Shown: one piece after another, positions 1 to 7,635 of the stretch
Position numbering within the stretch: the stretch's first letter is position 1
Layout of the letters: every line of letters begins with the position of its first letter
Assembly: GCF_000177535.2 (NCBI RefSeq)
Contig: NC_015673.1
Location: forward strand, 1,860,001 to 1,924,000
Direction: 5' to 3'
Source: Corynebacterium resistens DSM 45100
Lineage (GTDB): Bacteria; Actinomycetota; Actinomycetes; Mycobacteriales; Mycobacteriaceae
Length of the DNA stretch: 64,000 nucleotides
Program-made: the position numbers and the translations under genes
Notes under the pieces: model-generated
What the model was told of the DNA's origin: nothing
The model's input: only the letters and a program-made list of their open reading frames with translations
Database searches by the model: none

Positions 1-2
1 AC

Positions 3-458
3 CACCCCATCTGGGACTACTTCGACTACCGCAAAGCCGCCATCGGCGTCCTCCAGGACTACGCAACCCAAGCTGTCATTCTCCAGCAAGGCGACGGGTA
101 CGCCAACGAGCTCAAAGCCTCACTGACCTCAATCGGCTCACCCCGATTCGACGGCCTGCCACGGGGCAACAACCCGCACGCCGGTGAAGCGAGAATCTGC
201 TCGATCCTCGACAACCTCGACGCGCTCAAAGCCCGCAACCAAAAAGCGCAGGCCTACATGGATTGGTTCAACCCGGCCTGGGAAAGCCTCAGCGACGATG
301 ACCGGCTGGTCCTCGAGGTCTTCTTCCTCGACGACCTCTCCGCCGAGGACGCCGCCGTCAAAGTCGCCGAACACTTCTACGTCGAACGCAAGACTGCCTT
401 CGCCAAGAAGCAGCGCGCCCTTGCCCGCTTCGCGCGTCTCTTGTTCGGCAGAGACTGA
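3..458 (+). CDS. Phage sigma-70-like late regulator, 5' truncated by window edge
   Basis: The frame is open from base 3 and ends in TGA at 456-458, giving about 151 visible residues with the start outside the window. The C-terminal 60 residues look like a sigma-70 region 4 fold: an acidic helix (SLSDDDRLVLEVFFLDD), then SAEDAAVKVAEHF and a basic recognition-like helix (VERKTAFAKKQRALARFAR). Sigma-like or ArpU-like proteins in this position, just before HNH and small-terminase genes, commonly switch on late genes in Gram-positive prophages. The role is inferred from fold and position; a structural or unrelated helix-turn-helix protein is not excluded. A strong hairpin follows. Confidence 0.6.
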   Translation, partial: HPIWDYFDYRKAAIGVLQDYATQAVILQQGDGYANELKASLTSIGSPRFDGLPRGNNPHAGEARICSILDNLDALKARNQKAQAYMDWFNPAWESLSDDDRLVLEVFFLDDLSAEDAAVKVAEHFYVERKTAFAKKQRALARFARLLFGRD

Positions 459-544
459 AGCATTGGCGCGCATGAGTGTCGCAAAGAGGGGATGACTCTC
501 AGGGTGTGCCTGTCGCATGCTGTAAGTGGTTGAAAAGTAGGTCC

Positions 545-583
545 CGACCCCCAGACGAATCATCACGGTTCGTCTGGGGGTCG
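545..583 (+). terminator. 15-bp hairpin after the sigma-like gene
   Basis: Perfect inverted repeat, arms 545-559 and 569-583 (CGACCCCCAGACGAA and its complement) with a 9-base loop. No long T-run follows, so it may be a terminator or an RNA/protein signal before the HNH gene. Confidence 0.55.
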
Positions 584-613
584 TTGCCATGAACGACAAG
601 GGTGGTGAGACGG

Positions 614-991
614 ATGCCTTTCAAACCCAAGCGCCCGTGCTCCCAGCCCGGCTGCCCCGAGCTGACCGGCACCCGGTTCTGCCCGGCCCACGCTAAGGAA
701 GAGGACGCCCGTTACCGCAACTACCAGCGCGACCCGAAGATCAACCGACGCTACGACCACCGGTGGCGAAAGATCCGCGCGGCCTACGTCGAAGCCCACC
801 CGTTGTGCGAGGACTGCCTGGCCCGTGGCCGGTACACGCCCGTGGCTGAGGTCCACCACGTGATCCCGCTCGACCACGGCGGCACCCACGACGAGTCGAA
901 CCTGCGCAGTCTGTGCAAGCCGTGCCACTCGCGCCAGTCCGCGCTCGATGGCGACCGGTGGCGGCAAGCCCCTCGGGTCTACAGCTACTAA
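614..991 (+). CDS. HNH endonuclease (phage packaging region)
   Basis: 125 residues. An N-terminal pair of Cys residues (CSQPGC) with a later CPAH may bind zinc. The HNH core is EVHHVIPLDHGG followed by NLRSLCKPCHSRQ, with the paired cysteines CEDC and CKPC flanking it. HNH proteins of this kind sit next to terminases in HK97-like phages and are thought to assist DNA packaging cleavage. ATG at 614 was chosen over in-frame GTGs at 602 and 605 because GGTGAG lies at a suitable distance. In an uninterrupted phage the next gene would be the small terminase, now about 1.76 kb away because of cargo and an IS. Confidence 0.88.
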   Translation: MPFKPKRPCSQPGCPELTGTRFCPAHAKEEDARYRNYQRDPKINRRYDHRWRKIRAAYVEAHPLCEDCLARGRYTPVAEVHHVIPLDHGGTHDESNLRSLCKPCHSRQSALDGDRWRQAPRVYSY

Positions 992-1210
992 AAAGCGCTG
1001 TGTGCCCGCCTGTCGCGGCCTCCCTGCCGACCCTCACCTGTGCCAACCTCGACCCCGTTCGCCCGGCACGAGGCGACGTGGCGCGCTTGCCGAGGGGGTG
1101 GGGGCGAGCGGATCTCCACAGCTGGGCTGCTCCTCAGCGGGCGGGGCCAACCGCGCACAAAATCCACGAATCAAACCGGGTATTGACCCGCCGTCTTGAG
1201 CTGGTGCGTT

Positions 1211-1777
1211 TTACGGTGTCTGGTTTGGGGCTTTCGGGCTTGCCTTGTTGGCTTTCTGGTGGGTGCGCAGTTTCTTGATGGCCCAGTCGTAGTGGCTGGG
1301 TGCTGCTGAGACCAGGTAGGAGCCCAACGAGGTGGTTCCTGTCCACGGGAAGTACTTTTTAGTGAACAGCTCCTCATCGGTGAAGCTTTCGATGAGCTCG
1401 ATGATCTGGGAATGGCTCGAGCCCAGCATGTCCTGTATGTCGCCCAGTGACGTGTCTTGGTAGTGCTCCCAGATTTCCATGTTTAGGGATGGCGTGGTCC
1501 GCCACGTGTGAGGTGCGGGCAGGAATGGCCGGGCAGTCCCGTTTTGATTGGCGTCAACGAAGTCGAACAGCATTTTTTGCCACGCATAGAGATGGGCAAG
1601 GACATCGCGCAGATTCTTGTCCCTGCCCCAGTGGGGTTCAGGACGGTCGAAGTCAGCGCCGAAAAACAAGCCGACGCTTTCTATCTCTGGCCGCATGGAG
1701 TCAATCAATGATTGCAGCACGTCCCATTGGGAGGTGGTTGCTGTCAGCAGTTCCGTTTTCGTTTTCGCTCGGGCCAT
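1211..1777 (-). CDS. ClbS/DfsB-family (DUF1706) four-helix protein, prophage cargo
   Basis: 188 residues. The N-terminal KTELL helix, RDVLAHLYAWQKM near residue 60 and FPWTGTTSLGSYLVSA near residue 145 match the DUF1706/ClbS pattern as I know it. ClbS protects colibactin producers by acting on the genotoxin; other members are poorly characterised. The gene runs against all surrounding phage genes and its base composition is visibly lower in G+C than theirs, so it looks like acquired cargo. ATG at 1777 is preferred over the in-frame TTG at 1783. Its substrate here is unknown. Confidence 0.78.
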   Translation of the reverse strand: MARAKTKTELLTATTSQWDVLQSLIDSMRPEIESVGLFFGADFDRPEPHWGRDKNLRDVLAHLYAWQKMLFDFVDANQNGTARPFLPAPHTWRTTPSLNMEIWEHYQDTSLGDIQDMLGSSHSQIIELIESFTDEELFTKKYFPWTGTTSLGSYLVSAAPSHYDWAIKKLRTHQKANKASPKAPNQTP

Positions 1778-1810
1778 ACCCAATTAGAACACAGGACGGC
1801 GAGGAAGCAC

Positions 1811-2738
1811 TAGGGCGTGTTGCTAAATGGTGTTCCGGGGTGCGTGGGTGATGCTGGAGTCATGTCGAGAGGTGTCATCACCGACGAGGTCTGGGAGCTG
1901 AACGGGGACGTGTTCCCTGCGGTGAACACGAGGGGCCGCCCGCCGGTGGGCCGGCGCACGGTGGTTGAGGCGACCGCGTGGCGGTTCCGGACGGGGTCAG
2001 CATGGAGGGACCTGCCCGAGCGTTTCGGGAACTGGAACACGATCTACAAGAACTTCCGCCGATGGGCGACCGAGGGTGTCTGGGAGGACCTGCTCACCCA
2101 TGTCCAGCGGCGGGCCTCGCTCGCGGGCGAGGTCGACTGGGTCGTGTCGGTGGATTCATCGATCGCGCGTGTGCATCAGCACGGTGCGACCCTGCCCCGG
2201 GGCACAGGGGGCTCCATCGAACTACAAGAGATCCGGGCCGGAGCCGTGTGACCACGCGATCGGCCGGTCACGAGGTGGTTTGACGACGAAGATCCACCTG
2301 GTCTGCGATGGGCGAGCTCGCCCGCTGGCGTTCGTGCTGACCGGTGGACAGGTCGCGGACACGAGCGTGTTCACCTGCGTGCTCGACGAGATCCGCGTCC
2401 CCGGGCGAGGCCAGGCGCGCACGAGGCCGGACCGGGTGCTCGCGGACAAGGGGTACCCGTCGAAGAAGAACCGTGCCTGGCTGCGCGAGCGCGGTATCAA
2501 GGCCACGATCCCCGAGCGCGCTGACCAGATCGAGAAGCGTCAAAAGAGGCCGGGCCGACCGATCGACTTCGGCAACGAGCAGCGGGAACGCTACAAAGGG
2601 CGCAACGTCATCGAACGATGCTTCAACGCAGTGAAGCAGTGGCGAGGGCTCGCTTCCCGGTTCGACAAGACCGCCCGCTCCTACGCGGCCGGAATCTACC
2701 TCTCCGCCACCCTCCAATGGATTTAGCAACACGCCCTA
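1811..2738 (+). mobile_element. IS5-type insertion sequence with matched terminal inverted repeats
   Basis: The ends carry GGGCGTGTTGCTAAAT (1813-1828) and its exact complement (2721-2736), each bounded by TA, giving a possible TA target duplication (1811-1812 and 2737-2738); CTAG is palindromic, so the outermost bases are ambiguous. Total length about 925 bp with one split transposase. The right end lies 1-2 bases before the AGGAGG of the small terminase, so the element has cut this gene off from whatever lay upstream. Confidence 0.9.
1862..2726 (+). CDS. IS5-family DDE transposase, two overlapping frames
   Basis: The first frame starts at ATG 1862 and ends at TGA 2249-2251; the second is open through to TAG 2724-2726. 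The first frame holds the N-terminal DUF4096-like part (TDEVWELNGDVFP, FGNWNTIYKNFRRW) and the first catalytic Asp (VVSVDSSIARVHQH). The second holds IGRSRGGLTTKIHL, the second Asp (VLADKGYPS) and the Glu motif (RNVIERCFNAVKQWR). Continuity needs a +1 (or -2) move near 2215-2250. Many IS5 relatives are expressed by frameshifting, but no standard slip sequence is visible, so this copy may instead carry an indel. Confidence 0.85.
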
Positions 2739-2753
2739 GAGGAGGTTTACGTC

Positions 2754-3329
2754 GTGGCCAAAGACGGCACCAACCGAGGCGGACGCAGAGTCCGTGCCGG
2801 GGCGAAACCCGAAGCGTTGAACGATAAACTCGCGGCAGGTCGCCCCGCCGCCCGCCTGGCCACACCGACCGAGCTCGATGTGTTCGATCTGGACGGCACC
2901 GATATCGGTGATGGGGCAGTGCTCGCTGGCGAGTCGATGCCGCCCCCGGATGAGTACCTTTCCGCCGAGCAACGCGACGGCAAACCACTGGGTGCGGACC
3001 TGGTGTACCGGGAGACGTGGAACTGGCTGGATGAACGCGGCTGCACTGAGTTCGTCTCCAAACGCTTGATTGAGCAGTACGCGCAGGCGTTCGCCCGCTA
3101 CGTCCAGTGCGAGCAGGCGATTTCCAAGTTCGGTCTGCTCGGCAAACACCCCACCACGGGCGCTGCGATCGCCAGCCCGTTTGTGGCCATGTCGCAGTCG
3201 TTCGGCAAGCAGGCCAACGTGTACTGGTACGAGATCTTCGACATCGTGCGCGCCACCTGCACCACCGACTACTCCGGCACCACACCAGGCGATGAGGTCA
3301 TGGAGCAGCTGCTGAAAGCCTCCTCCTAG
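2754..3329 (+). CDS. terS: Terminase small subunit, P27 family
   Basis: 191 residues, GTG start with AGGAGG at 2740-2745. The N-terminus is basic (GGRRVRAGAKPE), followed by the P27-type helical domain (LVYRETWNWLDERG, QYAQAFARYVQCEQ, SPFVAMSQSFGKQANVYWYE). It should recognise viral DNA and load the large terminase encoded at 8357. The IS right end sits directly upstream, so any promoter must be in the IS or further left. A hairpin terminator follows the stop. Confidence 0.85.
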   Translation: MAKDGTNRGGRRVRAGAKPEALNDKLAAGRPAARLATPTELDVFDLDGTDIGDGAVLAGESMPPPDEYLSAEQRDGKPLGADLVYRETWNWLDERGCTEFVSKRLIEQYAQAFARYVQCEQAISKFGLLGKHPTTGAAIASPFVAMSQSFGKQANVYWYEIFDIVRATCTTDYSGTTPGDEVMEQLLKASS

Positions 3330-3357
3330 CGCCCCTGGCTCGCTTGTTTCGTTTCCT

Positions 3358-3392
3358 GCCTGCCCGGCACCGGGCGGGCTTTCTTGTTGTTG
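3358..3392 (+). terminator. Terminator after small terminase
   Basis: GC-rich stem of 9 bp (3358-3366 with 3371-3379, one G-T pair) with a 4-base loop, followed by the T-rich tract TTCTTGTTGTTGTT. It would reduce read-through into the phage metK. Confidence 0.65.
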
Positions 3393-3418
3393 TTCGCTCT
3401 TGTGAAAGGAGCCCTTGA

Positions 3419-4609
3419 GTGTCTGTAGTGCGAAGTGCTGAATCTGTGTGCATTGGCCACCCCGACAAGCTGTGCGATCTGATCGCAGATTACATCCTTG
3501 ATGACATCCTCACTCTCGACCCGACGGCACGCGTGGCCGTTGAGGTCATGGCGAGTGGCAGGCGCATCATCGTCACCGGTGAGATCACCACCACTGTCCG
3601 GCCCCGTCTGCGCGCCTGCGCGCGAGAGGCGCTGCGTCGGGCTGGGTACAACCCGAACCGGTTCCTCATCTACGTATGGGTGCGCCGCCAATCCGCCGAC
3701 ATCGGCGCGGGCGTTTCCACCTCGCTCGAGGCGCGCGCGGGCGATGAGTCGGCGTATGCGAGCCTCGGGGCTGGCGACCAGGGCACCGTCTACGGGTACG
3801 CCACGAACGAAACGCCCCAGCGTCTGCCGCTGCCGCTCGTGCTCGCCCACGAGATCTGCCGCCGCCTCGATGCCGCCCGCACCGACGGTACGATCCGTGG
3901 GATCGGCCCCGACGGCAAATCCCAAGTCAGTGTTGTCTACGACGAGCTGGGCACCCCGATCGGCATTGACACCGTGATCGTCTCGATCCAGCACGATGCA
4001 GATAAAGACCTCGAGGTTCTTGAACGGGAGGCGCGTACGCTGATCGTTGCTCCCGCCATTGAGGCGTACCTGCCCGGTGTCGCGGCTAAGCACGTGCTCG
4101 TCAACCCGTCCGGTCGTTTCGTCACCGGTGGTCCCACCGCTGACACCGGGCTGACCGGACGCAAGCTCATGGTCGACACCTACGGTGGGCTCGGCCCGCA
4201 CGGCGGTGGCGCGTTCTCGGGTAAGGACCCTTCCAAGGTCGACCGGACGGGCGCATACATGGCGCGCCTGATCGCGAAAACCGTGGTGGACGCGCGTCTG
4301 GCCGAAGAATGCCACGTCGCTATCTCCTATGTGATTGGTAAGGCTGACCCGGTCGCCTTCCACATCGACACCTTCGGCACCGGTCAGTACCCGGACTGGC
4401 TGCTCACCGACGCCGCCCAGGCGATCTTCCCGCTGCGCCCGGCCGCGATCATCGAACGGCTCGGCCTACGAGCCCCCATCTACGCGAAGCTCTCCACCTA
4501 CGGGCACATGGGCCATGCCCTGAGCGAGTGGGAGTGGACGCTGCCGTTCACCGACAAGCTCACCACGGAGGTGACCTGCCGTGCTCATCAAGCAGCTACC
4601 CATCAGTGA
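3419..4609 (+). CDS. metK: Phage-encoded S-adenosylmethionine synthetase
   Basis: 396 residues, the usual length of MetK, so not a fragment. It makes SAM from methionine and ATP. The family motifs are intact: GHPDKLCD near the start, GAGDQG with GYATNET, DGKSQV, NPSGRFVTGGP, TGRKLMVDTYGG, GGGAFSGKDPSKVDR and a C-terminal YGHMG. GTG start with AAAGGAG 11 bases upstream. It overlaps the following methyltransferase by 29 bases, which argues for co-expression: the phage supplies the methyl donor for its own DNA methylase. It is unlikely to be the host's only metK, since it lies inside the late gene block. Confidence 0.92.
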   Translation: MSVVRSAESVCIGHPDKLCDLIADYILDDILTLDPTARVAVEVMASGRRIIVTGEITTTVRPRLRACAREALRRAGYNPNRFLIYVWVRRQSADIGAGVSTSLEARAGDESAYASLGAGDQGTVYGYATNETPQRLPLPLVLAHEICRRLDAARTDGTIRGIGPDGKSQVSVVYDELGTPIGIDTVIVSIQHDADKDLEVLEREARTLIVAPAIEAYLPGVAAKHVLVNPSGRFVTGGPTADTGLTGRKLMVDTYGGLGPHGGGAFSGKDPSKVDRTGAYMARLIAKTVVDARLAEECHVAISYVIGKADPVAFHIDTFGTGQYPDWLLTDAAQAIFPLRPAAIIERLGLRAPIYAKLSTYGHMGHALSEWEWTLPFTDKLTTEVTCRAHQAATHQ

Positions 4610-5831
4610 GCTCAAGCCTGCCGACTACAACCCGCGTAAGGACCTCCAGCCCGGCGACGCGGATTACGAGAAACTCAAGCGTAGCCTCACCGAGTTCGGT
4701 TATGTCGAGCCGGTGATCTACAACCGCACCACCGGCCACGTCGTCGGCGGCCACCAGCGGCTGAAAGTGCTCGCCGACCTCGGCCACACTGAAGTTGACT
4801 GCGTGGTCGTCGAACTGGACGAGACCCGCGAGAAGGCCCTCAACGTCGCACTGAACAAGATCAGCGGCGACTGGGACGACAATAAGCTGGCCCTGCTCAT
4901 CGCCGACCTGGACGCGGCCGACTTTGATGCCGAGCTCACCGGCTTCGACGACGAGGAAATCGCCCAGATGATTGGCTCCCTCGACGATGACGAGGTCACC
5001 GACGATCGTTTCGATCTCACGGAAGCACTCGAGGCCGCCTCCTTCGTCCAGCGCGGGGACATCTGGACCGTCGGCAGGCACCGGCTCGTCTGCGGGGACG
5101 CCACCAACCCAGACGACGTACAGACGTTGATGGGTGGAAAGAGTGCGAACCTGGTGCTGACTGACCCTCCCTACAACGTCGCCTTCGAATCCTCCGATGG
5201 GCTCACGATCAGGAACGACGCGATGAAGGCCGACTCCTTCTACGAGTTCCTGCTCGCCGCGTTTACGAACATGGCGGGAGTTCTCGACAAGGGTGGGTCT
5301 GCGTATGTGTTCCACGCCGACACCGAAGGGCTGAACTTCCGCAAAGCGTTCATCGACGCCGGATTCAAACTCTCCGGCTGCTGCATCTGGGTGAAGAACT
5401 CACTTGTGCTCGGCAGGTCACCGTACCAGTGGCAGCACGAACCAGTCCTCTACGGGTGGAAGCAAGGTGCCAAGCACAAGTGGTTCGCTGACCGGAAACA
5501 GACCACGATCTGGAACTTCGCCAAGCCGCGTAAGAACTCCGACCACCCGACTTCTAAGCCGCTGGACTTGCTGGCCTATCCAATCCGCAACTCCACCCAG
5601 GCCAACGCGATCATCCTCGACACCTTCGCTGGCAGCGGTTCAACACTGATGGCAGCCGAAGAAACCGATCGCATCGCGTACTGCATGGAGTTGGACGAGA
5701 AGTACGCCTCGGTGATCCTGCGCCGGTATGCCGATGCGACCGGGGACGCAGTCGGGATCACCTGCCAGCGAGGCGACACCCAGTACACGTACCTGGATCT
5801 GGTCAAACAGGTCGACCGCGACCCCGAGTAA
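4581..5831 (+). CDS. ParB-like domain fused to N6/N4 DNA methyltransferase
   Basis: 416 residues, GTG start with GGAGGTGA upstream inside metK. Residues 1-90 are a ParB/sulfiredoxin-like N-terminal domain (ADYNPRK, GHVVGGHQRLKVL). Residues about 170-405 are an amino-methyltransferase with the catalytic DPPY (LVLTDPPYNVAF) before the SAM motif FAGSGST (LDTFAGSGSTLMAAEE), the beta-class order, and HPTSKPLDL between them. No restriction nuclease is next to it, so it is an orphan methylase, likely protecting phage DNA from host restriction or marking it for packaging. The recognition sequence cannot be read from the protein. Confidence 0.92.
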   Translation: MLIKQLPISELKPADYNPRKDLQPGDADYEKLKRSLTEFGYVEPVIYNRTTGHVVGGHQRLKVLADLGHTEVDCVVVELDETREKALNVALNKISGDWDDNKLALLIADLDAADFDAELTGFDDEEIAQMIGSLDDDEVTDDRFDLTEALEAASFVQRGDIWTVGRHRLVCGDATNPDDVQTLMGGKSANLVLTDPPYNVAFESSDGLTIRNDAMKADSFYEFLLAAFTNMAGVLDKGGSAYVFHADTEGLNFRKAFIDAGFKLSGCCIWVKNSLVLGRSPYQWQHEPVLYGWKQGAKHKWFADRKQTTIWNFAKPRKNSDHPTSKPLDLLAYPIRNSTQANAIILDTFAGSGSTLMAAEETDRIAYCMELDEKYASVILRRYADATGDAVGITCQRGDTQYTYLDLVKQVDRDPE

Positions 5832-5859
5832 AACCCCGCATATGCAGGGAAAACAGGCC

Positions 5860-5940
5860 GCGAAAATGTCTGGTTGATGAGGGCAAAAACGACTGGATAA
5901 GCGGAAAAACGTATGGCTGTATGTACATGACCGAAAGCAC
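5860..5940 (+). promoter_or_regulatory. Conserved phage leader repeat, copy A
   Basis: First of three copies of a leader of about 80 bp. Shared blocks: a purine-rich start, GGGCAAA, GACTGGATAAGCG (5891-5903) and TATGGCTGTATGTACAT (5912-5928), then GAAAGCAC. It precedes the gene starting at 5978, whose own AAAGGA lies just before ATG. Probably a phage promoter or protein-binding leader. Confidence 0.7.
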
Positions 5941-5977
5941 CCCCGCACCCGGGGGAACCGAGCGAAAAGGACTGGTC

Positions 5978-6163
5978 ATGAGTGAATTACACATCGAAAT
6001 CAGCGAGCTTATCGCAGCCGGAGTCAACGTCTACGACCCCGAGGAAACCCTGCGGATTGCCACGGCACGCGGCTACCAGCTGGTGGTGCGCGTGATCGAG
6101 CACGACCCGACGCGTTTCCTCAGCATAGTGGCCGCCTGGTTCGAGCAGGAGGTCGTGGCATGA
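5978..6163 (+). CDS. Small phage protein of unknown function
   Basis: 61 residues, acidic (ELHIEISELIAAGVNVYD, then RGYQLVVRVIEHDPTRF). No recognised domain or signal peptide. ATG at 5978 was chosen because AAAAGGA lies 8 bases upstream; in-frame ATGs at 5921 and 5927 are inside the conserved leader repeat and would translate it. It overlaps the next gene by 4 bases (ATGA), so the two are translationally coupled. First gene of the first leader-controlled unit. Confidence 0.65.
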   Translation: MSELHIEISELIAAGVNVYDPEETLRIATARGYQLVVRVIEHDPTRFLSIVAAWFEQEVVA

Positions 6164-6810
6164 GCATCCTCGCCTTCACCCCACACAAAACGGGCAGGAA
6201 AAAGCTCGCCCAGCTTCTCGCCGATCACCTTAGCGTCAAGGCCACCTATCTAGGCACGCCCTCGTTTGCCTACCAGATCGCAGACGCCACGCTGGATCGC
6301 AACTGGACCCTCTACCTGCCAGATAGCATCGACACGCAGGCCGTGCTCGAGGCCGCCCGCCAGGCAGGCTTTGCCACCACCGACCCGGGCGAGGTGGCGT
6401 TGACGGTCACGATGCCCACCACCGGGTGGAGTGAGCGCACACGCGCCAACCTCGAAGCGCTCCTGGCAGCCAAAGGGCCCCTGATCGCCAAAGCCCTGGG
6501 CATCCCGGCCACACCCGTCGAGTTCAACGATGACGAGACCGTCTCGTTCCCGTGGTGTGCGTCGATTACGCCGGAGACGGCACGCGAGGCGGTGATCCCG
6601 CTTATTACCCGGCTCTGCCAACGCGCCCAGGAGGCAACCCGAATCCGGGCCACACCGCCTGCACCGGGCAATGACAAGTACACGATGCGCTGCTTCCTGC
6701 TCTCCCTGGGCTTCATCGGCCCCGAACACAAGCAGGCACGCCGCATCCTTCTGGCAGGCCTGGAAGGCGACGCCGCCTGGCGCACCCCTGCAAGCAGGAA
6801 GGAGGATTGA
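6160..6810 (+). CDS. Conserved phage/ICE protein of unknown function
   Basis: 216 residues. The N-terminus MSILAFTPHKTGRKKLAQLL and the C-terminal segment KYTMRCFLLSLGFIGPEHKQ recall a hypothetical family I associate with clostridial prophages and conjugative elements; the function is unknown. No membrane segment or signal peptide. Start ATG overlaps the previous stop by 4 bases. The DUF4314-like gene follows after 2 bases, so the three genes behind leader copy A form one operon. Confidence 0.72.
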   Translation: MSILAFTPHKTGRKKLAQLLADHLSVKATYLGTPSFAYQIADATLDRNWTLYLPDSIDTQAVLEAARQAGFATTDPGEVALTVTMPTTGWSERTRANLEALLAAKGPLIAKALGIPATPVEFNDDETVSFPWCASITPETAREAVIPLITRLCQRAQEATRIRATPPAPGNDKYTMRCFLLSLGFIGPEHKQARRILLAGLEGDAAWRTPASRKED

Positions 6811-6812
6811 CC

Positions 6813-7010
6813 ATGACTCCTGGCCAGCGGGTGCGCCTGATCGCCACCAGCGACCCGTACACGAGCCTGCGCCCCGGTGCGCTTGGCACCGTGGCGTTCG
6901 TCGACGACCTCGGCACCGTCCACGTCGACTGGGACACAGGATCGAATCTGGGGCTGATCCCGGGCGAGGACTCCTGGGAAACCCTGCCCTCAGCAACGCC
7001 CGAAAAATAG
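6813..7010 (+). CDS. DUF4314-like small beta protein
   Basis: 65 residues. The sequence PGQRVRLIATSDPYTSLRPG, then GTVAFVDDLGTVHVDWDTGS and NLGLIPGEDSW follows the DUF4314 pattern, a small SH3-like beta barrel of unknown role common in phages and mobile elements. ATG 6813 is chosen over TTG 6807 because GGAAGGAGGA ends 7 bases before it. Last gene of the first small-gene operon; leader copy B begins directly after its stop. Confidence 0.75.
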   Translation: MTPGQRVRLIATSDPYTSLRPGALGTVAFVDDLGTVHVDWDTGSNLGLIPGEDSWETLPSATPEK

Positions 7011-7080
7011 CGGCTCATCAGGGCAAAAAATGACTGGATATGCGGCACAACGTATGGCTGTATGTACATACCGAAAGCAC
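7001..7080 (+). promoter_or_regulatory. Conserved phage leader repeat, copy B
   Basis: Second copy: GGGCAAAA at 7021, GACTGGATATGCG at 7032-7044, TATGGCTGTATGTACAT at 7053-7069, GAAAGCAC at 7073-7080. It begins within the last codons of the preceding gene and stands 25 bases before the ATG at 7105. Confidence 0.7.
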
Positions 7081-7104
7081 ACCACCTCAGGGAAGGACAC
7101 AGCC

Positions 7105-7440
7105 ATGAACACCCAGCCACAGATGAGCATCGAAGAGGACAACACCCAGCACCTGGTCGAGAGCGCGAACCGGCTCGGCTACACCATCGCCACCATCGAC
7201 ACCACAGACGACCTCGCGATCGAGATCCGCCCCGCAGCCCGCATGCCGTACACCCCGCCCTTGTACCGGGATTGGCAGACCGGCCAGTGGACGATCCAAA
7301 CCACCTCATACGGCTCCCTCGACCCGGAAGAGATCGAGAAGGTCACCGACGGCTACCGACGCGCCATCGCCATGGTCAGCGAACTGGCACCCCTGAACGC
7401 CCGCGACCTGGTGAACTACAGCATCACCCGCAACGCCTGA
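7105..7440 (+). CDS. Small phage protein of unknown function
   Basis: 111 residues. Seen: an acidic N-terminal stretch (MSIEEDNTQHLVESANRLG), a probable beta region with IATIDTTDDLAIEIRPAAR, and YRDWQTGQWTIQTTSYGS. No recognised family. ATG 7105 has GGGAAGGA 9 bases upstream; an in-frame ATG at 7030 lies in the leader repeat and is not credible. It is the only gene of the second leader-controlled unit. A stem-loop at 7466-7486 follows. Confidence 0.6.
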   Translation: MNTQPQMSIEEDNTQHLVESANRLGYTIATIDTTDDLAIEIRPAARMPYTPPLYRDWQTGQWTIQTTSYGSLDPEEIEKVTDGYRRAIAMVSELAPLNARDLVNYSITRNA

Positions 7441-7465
7441 CCTGCTGGCACCCGGATACCCTGCC

Positions 7466-7486
7466 ACGAGCGGGGTTTCCCCTCGT
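7466..7486 (+). terminator. Possible terminator before leader copy C
   Basis: ACGAGCGGGG and CCCCTCGT pair around a TTT loop with one bulged base. A weak T-rich stretch follows. It separates the second and third small-gene units. Confidence 0.4.
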
Positions 7487-7530
7487 TACAAGCCTTGTTT
7501 CTCCACGGTTTTCTGCGAGTGCTGTAGATC

Positions 7531-7612
7531 CCAAAAAATAGTGCCTGATCTGGGCAAATACGACTGGATAAGTGCCCGCACCTATGGCTGTATGTACATG
7601 ACAAAAGAACAC
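7531..7612 (+). promoter_or_regulatory. Conserved phage leader repeat, copy C
   Basis: Third copy: GGGCAAATA at 7552, GACTGGATAAGTG at 7562-7574, TATGGCTGTATGTACAT at 7583-7599. It also shares an ACACCACCTSAG tail and CAGCCATGAACACC start region with copy B, so B and C are closer to each other than to A. Confidence 0.7.
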
Positions 7613-7635
7613 CACCTGAGACAAGGACAACAGCC

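Noticed and set aside
991-1210. Possible remnant of the original HNH-terS junction
   Set aside because: No frame or repeat could be tied to a terminase or IS; reported only as unexplained short spacer.
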